NCBI GenBank assembly: GCA_965214945.1
Contig: OZ244029.1
Coordinates: 2,418,001-2,482,000 of the forward strand
Direction: 5' to 3'
DNA from: JAAXHB01 sp965214945
Lineage (GTDB): Bacteria; Actinomycetota; Acidimicrobiia; Acidimicrobiales; Aldehydirespiratoraceae
DNA length: 64,000 bases
Of this stretch, positions 53,105 through 61,663 are shown in pieces. Under the pieces are notes generated by a model that saw only the letters and a program-made list of their open reading frames with translations, searched no databases and was not told the origin of the DNA. The number at the start of each line of letters is the position of its first letter. Position 1 is the stretch's first letter. The translations under genes and the position numbers were made by a program.

Positions 53105-54405
53105 ACCCGCCGCCCTATGGCTCCGCGACCCCCGGCGCCGCGACCTCCGGCGCCGTGAATTCGACACTGGCAGAAGCCGCCGCAGCGGCAGTTGACGGCG
53201 ACGCTGTGGTGGAGTTGCTCACCGAGGCAATTGCCATACCCAGCATCACCCCCGAAGAGGAGCCCTTCGCCTGCTGGGTTCACGAGCGAATGACAGAGTC
53301 GGCCGCCTTCGATCACTGCGAGCTGCTGGAGTGTGCGCCAGGACGCCCCAACGTTCATGGCTCAACAGGTGGTAACAACGGGCGCTCCCTTCTGCTTGCC
53401 GGTCATCTTGACACGGTCGGCGTGGACGACTGGACCCAGCATTGGGCTGACACCGACAAGGACGACCCTTTCGGTGCGCACATCGTCGACGGCGAGATCT
53501 GGGGTCGGGGGGCGGCCGACCAGAAGGCCGGAATCTGCTGCATCATCGAGGCGCTGCGGTCGTTCTCCCGCGCAGGGATCCGTCTGAACGGTAAGGCGAC
53601 GACGCTGTTCGTCTGCGACGAAGAGTCAGGGCAACCCGGCAGTGGAGTCTCTGCGGGGATGCGGGCAGCAGTGAGCGCAGAAGGCCTGGTGCCCAAAGCG
53701 GACTTCGCTATCTACACCGAACCCACCACCTCGGCGATCTACACCGCGCAGATGGGCTTTCTGATCGCCGACATCGCCCTGGAGGGCGTCTCGGCGTACT
53801 TCGGCAGACCCGAACTCGGAATCGACGCACTCAAGGCCGGCCATGATCTGCTCGCCAGGCTGTGGAAGCACTCCGATGCCCTGCGCTCGGAGGTTCCCGC
53901 TCATGACCTGCTGGACGAAGCGTTCCTGCTGGTGACATCCGTGAACTCGGGGGGCAACATTGCCGTGCCCGGACGTTTCGAGCTTTCGCTGATACGCAAG
54001 ATTCTGCCCGCCGAGAGCCTGGACAGCGCTGCAGAGCAGATCCAAAGCATCGCTTCGGCGGCGGCGCAGGACCATTCCGTGCGTTGTTCGGTGAACTTCA
54101 GCGCACCTCGTGACCATCCACTAGGGGGAACCCCCGACGAGGTCGCCGCGGGCCATCCCGGTGTCGCTGCGCTCTCGTCGGCCATTCTCGACACGACCGG
54201 GCAAGCGGCCCGAATCGAGGGCGCCCCCTACTGGTCGGAGAAGCCGTTCCTGCGAGACCTGGGGATCCCCGGGGTGTACTTCGCACCCGGGGACATATCG
54301 AACTGCCACACACCTTTCGAACGCGTCGCCGTCGACGAGTTGATCACAGCTACCCGCACGCTCGCCTACTTCATCGGCGACTGGTGCGGAGCAACCGATC
54401 CCTGA
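53101..54405 (+). CDS. M20-family amidohydrolase/deacylase
   Basis: 434 residues of the M20/ArgE/DapE group, two-zinc amide hydrolases. LLLAGHLDTVG (His, Asp), WGRGAADQKAGICCIIEAL (bridging Asp), and VCDEESGQPGSG (Glu pair) are the conserved metal and catalytic residues. The lid domain (about 195-310) carries SAYFGRPELGIDA. The C-terminal region has CHTPFERVAVDEL (ligand His). In this operon it may deacylate an N-acyl amino sugar or amino acid imported by the ABC system. Coupled to the ROK gene. Confidence 0.83.
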   Translation: MNPPPYGSATPGAATSGAVNSTLAEAAAAAVDGDAVVELLTEAIAIPSITPEEEPFACWVHERMTESAAFDHCELLECAPGRPNVHGSTGGNNGRSLLLAGHLDTVGVDDWTQHWADTDKDDPFGAHIVDGEIWGRGAADQKAGICCIIEALRSFSRAGIRLNGKATTLFVCDEESGQPGSGVSAGMRAAVSAEGLVPKADFAIYTEPTTSAIYTAQMGFLIADIALEGVSAYFGRPELGIDALKAGHDLLARLWKHSDALRSEVPAHDLLDEAFLLVTSVNSGGNIAVPGRFELSLIRKILPAESLDSAAEQIQSIASAAAQDHSVRCSVNFSAPRDHPLGGTPDEVAAGHPGVAALSSAILDTTGQAARIEGAPYWSEKPFLRDLGIPGVYFAPGDISNCHTPFERVAVDELITATRTLAYFIGDWCGATDP

Positions 54406-54429
54406 ACCCGACCCACTGGAGGGGTCCCA

Positions 54430-55635
54430 ATGAGAACAACAACCAATGCGCATCTTCGGGCCAGACGCCATCTCTGGATGCTCTGGACAGCGATGCTTGT
54501 GGCCTTCGCTTTGCTTGCCGCAGCTTGCGGCGACGACGACACATCCTCGCCCAGCGATACCGTCCCGCCCAGCGATACCGTCGAAGAACCCGAACCCGAC
54601 GCCGATGCGGCCGAGCAGGCGCCTGCACCACAAAGGCCCGTGACCCAGGGTCCTGCGGGTGAACAGGCTGTGCCGTCCAGCGAGATCACGCTCACCGATG
54701 ACGAGATCGCCACCGTTCGGGGCGGGAACCACACGGCCGCGTTGCTCTGGCACACAGCGGCGGCCTTCACCGACGCTGTGAGCCAGGGCGCTCGCGACGC
54801 CTTTGAGGAGTTGGGCATAGAGGTGATCGCCGAGACCAATGCCTCATTCGACGCCGCTCAGCAGGCCAACGATGTGGAAACCGTGCTGGCACAGGATCCC
54901 GACATCATTATCAGCCTGGCCATCGGCCCGGACTCTGGCGCCGAGGCCTTCAGGCCCGCTGTGGAAGCGGGCGTGCACCTCGTGTTCCTCTCCAACGTGC
55001 CTCAAGGCTACGTGCAGGGTGAGGACTATGTCGGAATCGTCACCGACGATCTGGCAGCAATGGGCATCACCGCGGCTGATCTGCTCGCTGATGCGCTCGG
55101 AGGTGAGGGGCAGGTGGGCTACATCTTTCACGATGCCGCCTACTATGTGACCAACCAGCGCGACCAGGCCTTCAAGGCTTGGATCGAAGGCAACTACCCA
55201 GGAATCGAGATCGTGGCCGAGCAGGGTCTGGCCGATCCAGCTGCAGCCGAAGAGATCGCCTCAGCCCTGCTGACTCGACACCCGGACCTCGACGGTATCT
55301 ACGCTCCCTGGTCGGCGGGACCCGCCGACGGCGTTCTCGCCGCTTTGAGAGCCGCAGGCGCTGACGATGTCGCTGTTGTCACCATGGACCTCGACACCAA
55401 TGTCTCGCTGGATCTGGTAGAGGGGGGCAATATCGCCGGCATCGCTGCCGACGAGGCCTACAACCTGGGGCGGACCATGGCCTTGGAGGGTGCCTACGGA
55501 GTGTTGGGGAAAGCAGCCCCGGCGTTCGTTGTGGTGCCTGCCATCGCTGTGACCGCCGACAATATCGTGGATGCGTATCGCCAATCGCTGGCAACGGAGC
55601 CACCGCAGGAGGTTCTAGACGCTATCGGAGGCTGA
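54430..55635 (+). CDS. Sugar ABC transporter substrate-binding lipoprotein (RbsB-like)
   Basis: 401 residues. Lipoprotein signal ending ALLAAAC, followed by an acidic linker with a repeated PSDTV. The mature part shows the two-lobed type I fold: AFTDAVSQGARDAFEELGIEVIAET and LAQDPDIIISLAIGPDS, then GIVTDDLAAMGITAADLL and GYIFHDAAYY (quoted in part). It captures a sugar-like ligand outside the cell for the permease encoded next. Confidence 0.85.
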   Translation: MRTTTNAHLRARRHLWMLWTAMLVAFALLAAACGDDDTSSPSDTVPPSDTVEEPEPDADAAEQAPAPQRPVTQGPAGEQAVPSSEITLTDDEIATVRGGNHTAALLWHTAAAFTDAVSQGARDAFEELGIEVIAETNASFDAAQQANDVETVLAQDPDIIISLAIGPDSGAEAFRPAVEAGVHLVFLSNVPQGYVQGEDYVGIVTDDLAAMGITAADLLADALGGEGQVGYIFHDAAYYVTNQRDQAFKAWIEGNYPGIEIVAEQGLADPAAAEEIASALLTRHPDLDGIYAPWSAGPADGVLAALRAAGADDVAVVTMDLDTNVSLDLVEGGNIAGIAADEAYNLGRTMALEGAYGVLGKAAPAFVVVPAIAVTADNIVDAYRQSLATEPPQEVLDAIGG

Positions 55636-55642
55636 GCAGGCC

Positions 55643-56629
55643 TTGCCCTCGATCCCACCATGGCTCGACACTCGCCAGTGGCTTGCCGAGCGGCGCATAG
55701 ACACGGATCTGCGCCACTATGTCGTGTATGTCGCGGTGCTGTGCATCTTCTTGCTCTTTGCGGTGACATTACGAGACGACGGGTTCCTCACCACCTCCAA
55801 CTTGCTCAACATCGGCCGTCAGGCCACGCCCATCGCCGTGATGGCGGTGGGCGTGGCGTTCGCCCTCGGAGCCGGGGAGATAGATCTGTCGGTTGGCTCG
55901 GTCACGGCTCTGTCGTCGTTGGCTGCAGCAGAGGCGGTAGGGAGCTTCGGCTTTGTCGGAGGTGTACTGGGGGCCCTGCTAGTGGGGGCGTTGATCGGCT
56001 GGATCAACGGGATGATCACCGTGAAAGTGAGGATCCCGTCATTTCTGGTCACGTTGGGGATGCTGGGGATCGCCAGCGGAATCGCCCGCAACATGAACAA
56101 CCTGCAGTCGCTGCCGATCCGCAACGACACATTCCTGGCTGTCTTCGGTGCAGGTGCGCTCGGGCCTGTCTCCTCGCTGCTGATCTGGACGATCGTGGTA
56201 GGAGCGCTCGGCCACTACACCCTGCATCAGCTCAGGTGGGGACGCCATGTGCTAGCGGTCGGCGCCGACCGTGCGGTGGCTGCGACGCTGGGCATCAACA
56301 CCGATCGCATTCGTGTCACCGCGCTGATGGCAAGTTCCACGGCTGCCGCTTTCGCGGGTGTGCTGCTCGCAGGCCGGTTAGCGGTCGGGCGTCACGACCT
56401 CGGCGAAAACCTCCTGTTGACGGTAATCGCAGCGGTGGTTATCGGAGGCACCAATCTCTTCGGCGGCCGCGCCTCGGTTGTCGGAGCCATTGCCGGATCG
56501 ATAGTCATGGCCATGCTCAACAATGGTCTGATCCTGATGGGGTTGAGAGTGGCAGATCAGTTGATCGCCCGTGGTGTGATCATTATCGCAGCCGTGGCCC
56601 TCAGCATGCGCGAGCACCGGGAGGCCTGA
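55643..56629 (+). CDS. Sugar ABC transporter permease (RbsC-like)
   Basis: 328 residues, about eight to ten spans. VAFALGAGEIDLSVGSV is the RbsC-family landmark (GEIDLSVGS), followed by GALIGWINGMITVKVRIPSFLVTLG and the coupling loop GRHVLAVGADRAVAATLGINTDRI, ending GGTNLFGGRASVVGAIAG (quoted in part). GTG or ATG at 55643, 8 bp after the binding protein gene. Forms the channel with the ATPase two genes downstream. Confidence 0.87.
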   Translation: MPSIPPWLDTRQWLAERRIDTDLRHYVVYVAVLCIFLLFAVTLRDDGFLTTSNLLNIGRQATPIAVMAVGVAFALGAGEIDLSVGSVTALSSLAAAEAVGSFGFVGGVLGALLVGALIGWINGMITVKVRIPSFLVTLGMLGIASGIARNMNNLQSLPIRNDTFLAVFGAGALGPVSSLLIWTIVVGALGHYTLHQLRWGRHVLAVGADRAVAATLGINTDRIRVTALMASSTAAAFAGVLLAGRLAVGRHDLGENLLLTVIAAVVIGGTNLFGGRASVVGAIAGSIVMAMLNNGLILMGLRVADQLIARGVIIIAAVALSMREHREA

Positions 56630-56630
56630 C

Positions 56631-57854
56631 ATGTTTTTGAACGCCCTGGTAGAACGCAACCCCGAGTTCGTTCAGGCAGCAGTGCAAGCCCACCAAGCCG
56701 GGTTGGTGCCCCCAAACTGTTACGTCCTAGACCTCGACACGATCGAAGCTAACACAGCCACTCTTTGCCAACGAGCCCATGCTCTGGGACTCACCGTTTT
56801 GCCCATGACCAAGCAGGTAGGGCGACAGCCACACGCCTTGGATGCGATCGCACGGGGAGGCGCTGAGGGGTTTGTGGCTGTGGACATGGATTGCGCACGT
56901 GCGATCCACCGCGGCGGGCACTGCCTGGGCCACCTCGGTCATCTTGTGCAAGTTGCCAGGGCTCAGGTTCGCGAGGCAAGCGACATGGAGCCGCTGTATT
57001 GGACCGTGTTCTCAACCAACAAGGCATCCGAGGCTGCGGCCGCGGCCGCAGCCGCCGGTCGCACCCAGCGGTTGATGTTGCGGATCTTCGACGACGGAGA
57101 CGTGTTCTATCCCGGCCACGAAGGAGGCATCACACTTCCCGAGCTGCCGGCAGCACTCGACTACATCGATTCGCTCACGGGCGCGGAACTCGCCGGACTA
57201 ACAACCTTTCCGGCCTTGCTGTTCGACCCCGCCACGGAAACAGCCAGAATCACGCGCAACGTCGAGACTCTGGCCCGTGCCGCGGATCTGTGCCGCTCAC
57301 ATCGGACGGCTCCACAGCGACTGGAGCTGAACCTGCCCGGCACCACCTCGACCTCGGTGCTGGAGATGCTCGCAGATGCGGGCGCCACTCAGGTGGAGCC
57401 GGGCCACGGACTCACCGGCACCACACCGCCGCACGCCGTTCAGGAACTACCCGAACGACCGGCTGTGTTGTATCTGAGCGAGGTGGCCCACATCCATCAG
57501 GGGGCACCCTACTGCTTCGGTGGCGGGCTGTATGTGGATCCGGTCTTTGGTCCTTACGAGGTCCGGGCTCTTGTGGCTCACGATCCCGACGAGGCTCTGT
57601 CGCTTGATTCGAGCGCTCCGGTGGCCATGCCCAACCCAGCCGCCATCGACTACTACGCGAGGGTGAACACCGACCCACAACGTTCGGTGTCGGAGGGAGC
57701 CACAGTCATATTCGGCTTTCGGATCCAAGCCTTTGTCACCAGAGCTGTAGTCGTCGGATTGAAGGGTGTGGCTACAGAGCAAGCTGAGATTGCCGGGATT
57801 TGCTACAGCTCGGGAATCCCAATCGAAAGGCATTTCCGAGATGAGCAGCTATGA
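56631..57854 (+). CDS. YhfX-family PLP-dependent protein (alanine-racemase-like fold)
   Basis: 407 residues. The opening FLNALVERNPEFVQAAVQAHQAGLVPPNCYVLDLDTI matches YhfX proteins (quoted in part: ERNPEFV, PPNCYVLDLD), followed by MTKQVGRQPHALDAI, where Lys aligns with the pyridoxal-phosphate lysine of alanine racemase-fold enzymes. LTTFPALLFD and VEPGHGLTGTTP follow. YhfX is known from a poorly characterised enterobacterial cluster. It is inserted between permease and ATPase genes, implying a reaction on the imported compound: racemisation, deamination or lyase chemistry. Confidence 0.75.
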   Translation: MFLNALVERNPEFVQAAVQAHQAGLVPPNCYVLDLDTIEANTATLCQRAHALGLTVLPMTKQVGRQPHALDAIARGGAEGFVAVDMDCARAIHRGGHCLGHLGHLVQVARAQVREASDMEPLYWTVFSTNKASEAAAAAAAAGRTQRLMLRIFDDGDVFYPGHEGGITLPELPAALDYIDSLTGAELAGLTTFPALLFDPATETARITRNVETLARAADLCRSHRTAPQRLELNLPGTTSTSVLEMLADAGATQVEPGHGLTGTTPPHAVQELPERPAVLYLSEVAHIHQGAPYCFGGGLYVDPVFGPYEVRALVAHDPDEALSLDSSAPVAMPNPAAIDYYARVNTDPQRSVSEGATVIFGFRIQAFVTRAVVVGLKGVATEQAEIAGICYSSGIPIERHFRDEQL

Positions 57855-58723
57855 CAAGCGCAAGCAAGACAGCGCGAATCTCCGGAAACAATACAGCAGA
57901 CAGGGGTGGGATTGCCCTCGAGGTGTTGGGGATCCGCAAGGCGTTTCAGGCAATTCAGGCACTCGACGACGTAACGCTGGACCTCCGCTACGGCACGGTT
58001 ACAGCCCTGCTAGGCGACAACGGCGCCGGCAAGTCGACTTTGGTCAAGTGCGTCTCGGGTGTCTACCGGCCCGACGCGGGTGTTGTGAGAGTCAACGGTG
58101 TGCAAGAGGAGATCTCGTCGCCCGAGGCAGCCAGAAGGCTGGGCATAGAGACGGTCCATCAGACCCTCGCTGTGATCGAGCCTCTGGACGTTGCCGAGAA
58201 CCTGTTCATGAACCGAGAGTTCACGAAAGGGGGCCGCATCGGAGCACTGATCGGAGTGCTCGACAAGCGGCGCATGCGAGCCGAGTCGGGGGCGATCCTC
58301 GGCCGTCTCGACATCCGCATCCCCTCCCTGAGACGACCGATGACGGCACTCTCTGGCGGTCAACGCCAGGCTGTGGCGATCGGGCGCGCCGTCGCTTGGG
58401 GTCAGCAGATCGTGCTGCTGGACGAGCCCGCCGCGGCCCTGGGGGTGGAGCAGACAGCCCGGGTTCTCGACTTGATCCGCAACCTGCGCAGAGACAACGT
58501 GGCTGTGCTGTTGATCACCCACAACATGGATCGTGTCATCGAAGTATGCGACCGTGCAGTGATCCTGCGGCAAGGCCGTAAGGTGGCGGAACTCGATGTG
58601 GCTTCGGTGACCAAAGACGACCTTGTCGGCTATATCACTGGCGCCAAGGGCAGCGACGGCCACAACAGGCCTGCGGGCCGCTCCAGCGAACTTGCCGGCG
58701 GGGACGCCCAACGAGAGTCGTGA
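57851..58723 (+). CDS. Sugar ABC transporter ATP-binding protein, single domain
   Basis: 290 residues. Walker A GDNGAGKS at about 55-62, signature LSGGQRQAVAIGRA, Walker B IVLLDEPAAALG, and H-loop LLITHNMDRV. RbsA-type sugar ATPases usually carry two fused ATPase domains (about 500 residues); this one has a single domain, as in some FrcA-like transporters. Start overlaps the YhfX gene by 4 bp. Confidence 0.87.
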   Translation: MTSASKTARISGNNTADRGGIALEVLGIRKAFQAIQALDDVTLDLRYGTVTALLGDNGAGKSTLVKCVSGVYRPDAGVVRVNGVQEEISSPEAARRLGIETVHQTLAVIEPLDVAENLFMNREFTKGGRIGALIGVLDKRRMRAESGAILGRLDIRIPSLRRPMTALSGGQRQAVAIGRAVAWGQQIVLLDEPAAALGVEQTARVLDLIRNLRRDNVAVLLITHNMDRVIEVCDRAVILRQGRKVAELDVASVTKDDLVGYITGAKGSDGHNRPAGRSSELAGGDAQRES

Positions 58724-58729
58724 CGCCCG

Positions 58730-59512
58730 ATGAGAGTTGTGGTGGCGGCCTCTCGGCAAGCGGCGACGTCAGAAGCAGCCGGGCTGGTGGAGCGCTTCGT
58801 CCGAGATGGCGATGCCTGTACTCAAACTCTAGGGCTGGGGCTCGCCGTCGGAGAGACCATGCGACCTCTGTTCGCCGAGTTGGTACGACGCCATAGGCAC
58901 TGCGGTCTCAGCTTCGCCTCGGTCGACGCCTACCTGCTCGACGAATACGTGGGCCTGCGGCCCGGGGACCCGCAGCTGTTCAGCGAAATCACCAAGAAGC
59001 AGTTCGTCGAGCATTCAGACATTGGCGTCTCGAGCTTCCATTGTCCGAATCCGAACGCAGCGGATCTTCATGCCGAACGCGCCCGCTATGAACGGGTGGT
59101 ACGAGATGCACACGTTGGGCTTCAGCTACTGGGGATCGGCCTGAACGGGCACATCGGGTTCAACGAGCCAGGCTCGACAGCAGACAGCGTCACTCGTGTG
59201 GTCGAGCTCAGCGAGCAGACCAGGATCGCGAACGCCGCGAACTTTCCCGATCGGCAGGCTGTGCCGACGCTGGCAATAACTCAGGGCATATCAACCATCA
59301 TGTCCGCCAACCGCCTCGTGCTTATGGCCTTCGGCTCGAAGAAGGCGAACATCGTTGCTCGTGCTCTGCAAGAGCCTGCAACCCCAAAAGTCCCTGCGTC
59401 GGTGATCAGGTCACACCCCGATGTGACCGTATTGCTCGACCAACCGGCAGCATCATCGCTATCCACAATTGTACCGACAAACATCCACACGAATAGAGAA
59501 CCGCAATCTTGA
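58730..59512 (+). CDS. nagB: Glucosamine-6-phosphate deaminase (NagB)
   Basis: Converts glucosamine-6-phosphate to fructose-6-phosphate and ammonia. 260 residues, family length. DAYLLDEYVGL (DEY 71-73) and GIGLNGHIGFNEPGS (139-149, catalytic His141) are conserved, with TLAITQGISTIM and the VLMAFGSKKA phosphate loop following. A short tail at the C-terminus (PTNIHTNREPQS) is unlike the core and may be an extension. Last gene of the operon, showing that an amino sugar is the likely endpoint. Confidence 0.85.
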   Translation: MRVVVAASRQAATSEAAGLVERFVRDGDACTQTLGLGLAVGETMRPLFAELVRRHRHCGLSFASVDAYLLDEYVGLRPGDPQLFSEITKKQFVEHSDIGVSSFHCPNPNAADLHAERARYERVVRDAHVGLQLLGIGLNGHIGFNEPGSTADSVTRVVELSEQTRIANAANFPDRQAVPTLAITQGISTIMSANRLVLMAFGSKKANIVARALQEPATPKVPASVIRSHPDVTVLLDQPAASSLSTIVPTNIHTNREPQS

Positions 59513-59718
59513 AATATTCAAGAACCAATTCGGCTCAACTCGTGAAGAGGACATACATCCTTCAGTATGTTCAGGACTATGCCGGATACGATACACCGTT
59601 TCCAGGACACGTCTGATTTAGATGGAGATTGAAATAAGTCACGGATCGGGCCGGCAAAGCCGCGACGGGGTCACACTCCAAGTGCTGCTACCAAGCATTG
59701 TTTAGTCCCCGGTTGGGG
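59513..59718. other. Intergenic space between the amino-sugar operon and atp operon
   Basis: About 200 bp, AT-richer at first. CCCCGGTTGGGG near 59707-59718 is a short hairpin just past the atpC stop. The decamer CCCGGTTGGG occurs twice (59708 and 59727), the second inside atpC. No gene is seen. Confidence 0.4.
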
Positions 59719-60132
59719 CTAGTCTCCCGGTTGGGCGGATCGGGCAACTCTCAGGCGAAGCTCGGCGCGGTCAACTGCCGCGGCGGCAGCAACGTTGTCT
59801 CGATCCGCCGCAAGGACCACATTTGCCCGTTCGAGAGCGGCAGCGGCGCGGGTCACGTCTATTTCGGCGGCGCTTTCGCTTACATCGCTGAGAATCGTTA
59901 CCTCGTTGCCTGCGACCTCCACGAAGCCCCGGTGAACGGCGAAGACGTCGCGCTCGCCGCCGGCCCGCACCACCTCCACAGACCACACCGCCAGCACCCC
60001 TACAAAGGGCGCGTGACCCGCCAGGAAGGCAATGTCACCGCCCTCAACGGTGCGAGCGATCACCATCTCGGCCTCACCGGAATACGTCACCCGCTCCGGT
60101 GACACCATCTGCACCCCGAGAAGCTCAGCCAT
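59719..60132 (-). CDS. atpC: ATP synthase F1 epsilon subunit
   Basis: 137 residues from ATG 60132. LLGVQMVSPERVTYSGEAEMVIARTVEGGDIAFLAGHAPF is the beta-sandwich (quoted in part: VSPERVTYSGEA, GDIAFLAGHAPFVG), followed by VHRGFVEVAGNEVTIL and a C-terminal helical hairpin. It connects the rotor stalk and regulates ATPase activity. Overlap-close to atpD (1 bp gap). Last gene of the atp operon. Confidence 0.9.
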   Translation of the reverse strand: MAELLGVQMVSPERVTYSGEAEMVIARTVEGGDIAFLAGHAPFVGVLAVWSVEVVRAGGERDVFAVHRGFVEVAGNEVTILSDVSESAAEIDVTRAAAALERANVVLAADRDNVAAAAAVDRAELRLRVARSAQPGD

Positions 60133-60133
60133 G

Positions 60134-61582
60134 TCAGGCCCGCGCCTGAAGCTCCGCGGCCCGACGCTCCACATCGGAAGCGCCGCCCACCATATAGAAC
60201 GCCTGCTCGGGCAGATGGTCGAGTTCGCCATCCACAAGAGCCTCGAAAGAGTCAATAGTCTCGGACACCGGCGTGAAGATGCCGTCTTTGCCGGTGAAGT
60301 TCTTAGCCACGAACATCGGCTGCGACAAGAAGCGTTGCACCTTGCGAGCCCGGTCGACCGTCACGCGGTCTTCCTCAGAAAGCTCGTCGAGGCCCAAGAT
60401 CGCGATGATGTCCTGCAGCTCCTTGTAGCGCTGCAACACTTCCTGAACCCGCCGGGCCACATTGTAATGACGCTGTCCCACCACCAAAGGATCGAGAATC
60501 GTGGAAGTGGACGCCAGCGGATCCACCGCCGGGTAGATACCCAGAGCCGCGATGTCGCGGCTCAGCTCTGACGTGCCATCGAAATGCGTGAACGACGTGA
60601 ACGGAGCAGGGTCGGTGTAGTCGTCGGCAGGCACATACACGGCCTGCAGCGACGTGATCGACTTGCCCCCCGTGGACGTGATCCGCTCTTGAAGCTCACC
60701 CATCTCATCGGCCAGCGTCGGCTGGTAGCCCACAGCCGACGGCATCCGGCCCAGCAGGGTCGACACCTCCGAGCCGGCCTGAACGAACCGGAAGATGTTG
60801 TCGATAAACAGCAGCACGTCCTGGTTCTGCACGTCCCGGAAGTACTCGGCGACGGTCACGCCGGCCAGGCCCACACGCAGCCGCACGCCGGGCGGCTCGT
60901 CCATCTGGCCGAACACCAAAGCCGCCTTGTCGAGCACCCTGGTCTTGCCGTCACCCATGACGGTCTCGCCCATCTCCAAAAACAGGTCGGTGCCCTCACG
61001 GGTGCGCTCCCCCACCCCGGCGAACACCGACACACCCCCGTGGTTGGTGGCAACCCGGGTGATCATCTCAGTGATCAGCACCGTCTTGCCCACACCCGCA
61101 CCGCCGAACAGTCCGATCTTGCCGCCCTGCTTGTAAGGCGTCAGCAGGTCGATCACCTTCACGCCAGTCTCGAACATCTGGGCGCTGGCCTCAAGGGTGT
61201 CGAACGCCGGCGCCTGGCGATGTATCTCCCAGTGCTCGGGCGTGTCATGGCCGGGCTCGTCGAGGCACTCGCCCATCACGTTCCACACATGGCCCAGCGT
61301 CCCGTCACCCACCGGCATACGGATGCCGTGGCCGGTGTTGCGCACGAGCGTACCCCGAGTGAGGCCGTCGGTCGGGCGCATCGCGATAGCCCGCACCCGG
61401 TGGTCGCCGATCTGCTGTGCGACCTCGGCCGGCACGGTCACATCCCTGCCGTCGACGGTGACGTCGAAGCGCAGCTCGGTGTTGATCTCAGGCAGATGCC
61501 CCGGCGGGAACTCCACATCGACCACAGGGCCGGCGATGCCGACGATCCGGCCGTTGCGGTGCTCGGTCTCGACGATGGTCAT
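60134..61582 (-). CDS. atpD: ATP synthase F1 beta subunit
   Basis: 482 residues. Catalytic P-loop GGAGVGKTVLI, GERTREGTDLFLEM with the catalytic Glu, VLLFIDNIFRF (Walker B), SAVGYQPTLADEMG and the DELSEEDRVTVDRARK C-terminal landmark. It makes ATP at the F1 catalytic sites. The segment encoding RARKVQRFLSQPMFVA is copied at 51455-51511. The leader upstream of its start is repeated. Confidence 0.96.
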   Translation of the reverse strand: MTIVETEHRNGRIVGIAGPVVDVEFPPGHLPEINTELRFDVTVDGRDVTVPAEVAQQIGDHRVRAIAMRPTDGLTRGTLVRNTGHGIRMPVGDGTLGHVWNVMGECLDEPGHDTPEHWEIHRQAPAFDTLEASAQMFETGVKVIDLLTPYKQGGKIGLFGGAGVGKTVLITEMITRVATNHGGVSVFAGVGERTREGTDLFLEMGETVMGDGKTRVLDKAALVFGQMDEPPGVRLRVGLAGVTVAEYFRDVQNQDVLLFIDNIFRFVQAGSEVSTLLGRMPSAVGYQPTLADEMGELQERITSTGGKSITSLQAVYVPADDYTDPAPFTSFTHFDGTSELSRDIAALGIYPAVDPLASTSTILDPLVVGQRHYNVARRVQEVLQRYKELQDIIAILGLDELSEEDRVTVDRARKVQRFLSQPMFVAKNFTGKDGIFTPVSETIDSFEALVDGELDHLPEQAFYMVGGASDVERRAAELQARA

Positions 61583-61586
61583 GGCT

Positions 61587-61660
61587 GTGTCCTCGTTGTG
61601 CTGGTCATGCTGATTTTCGCGGTGCCCTCGTTGTGCTGGTCGGGGTTGTGCTGGTCGGGC
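61587..61660. repeat. Repeated leader between atpG and atpD
   Basis: GTGTCCTCGTTGTGCTGGTC (61587-61606), a near-copy (61622-61641) and a partial copy (61644-61660) lie in direct orientation. On the minus strand the first copy holds the atpD ribosome-binding site (AACGAGGA), so the other copies carry extra ribosome-site-like sequences in the leader. Confidence 0.75.
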
Positions 61661-61663
61661 TGG

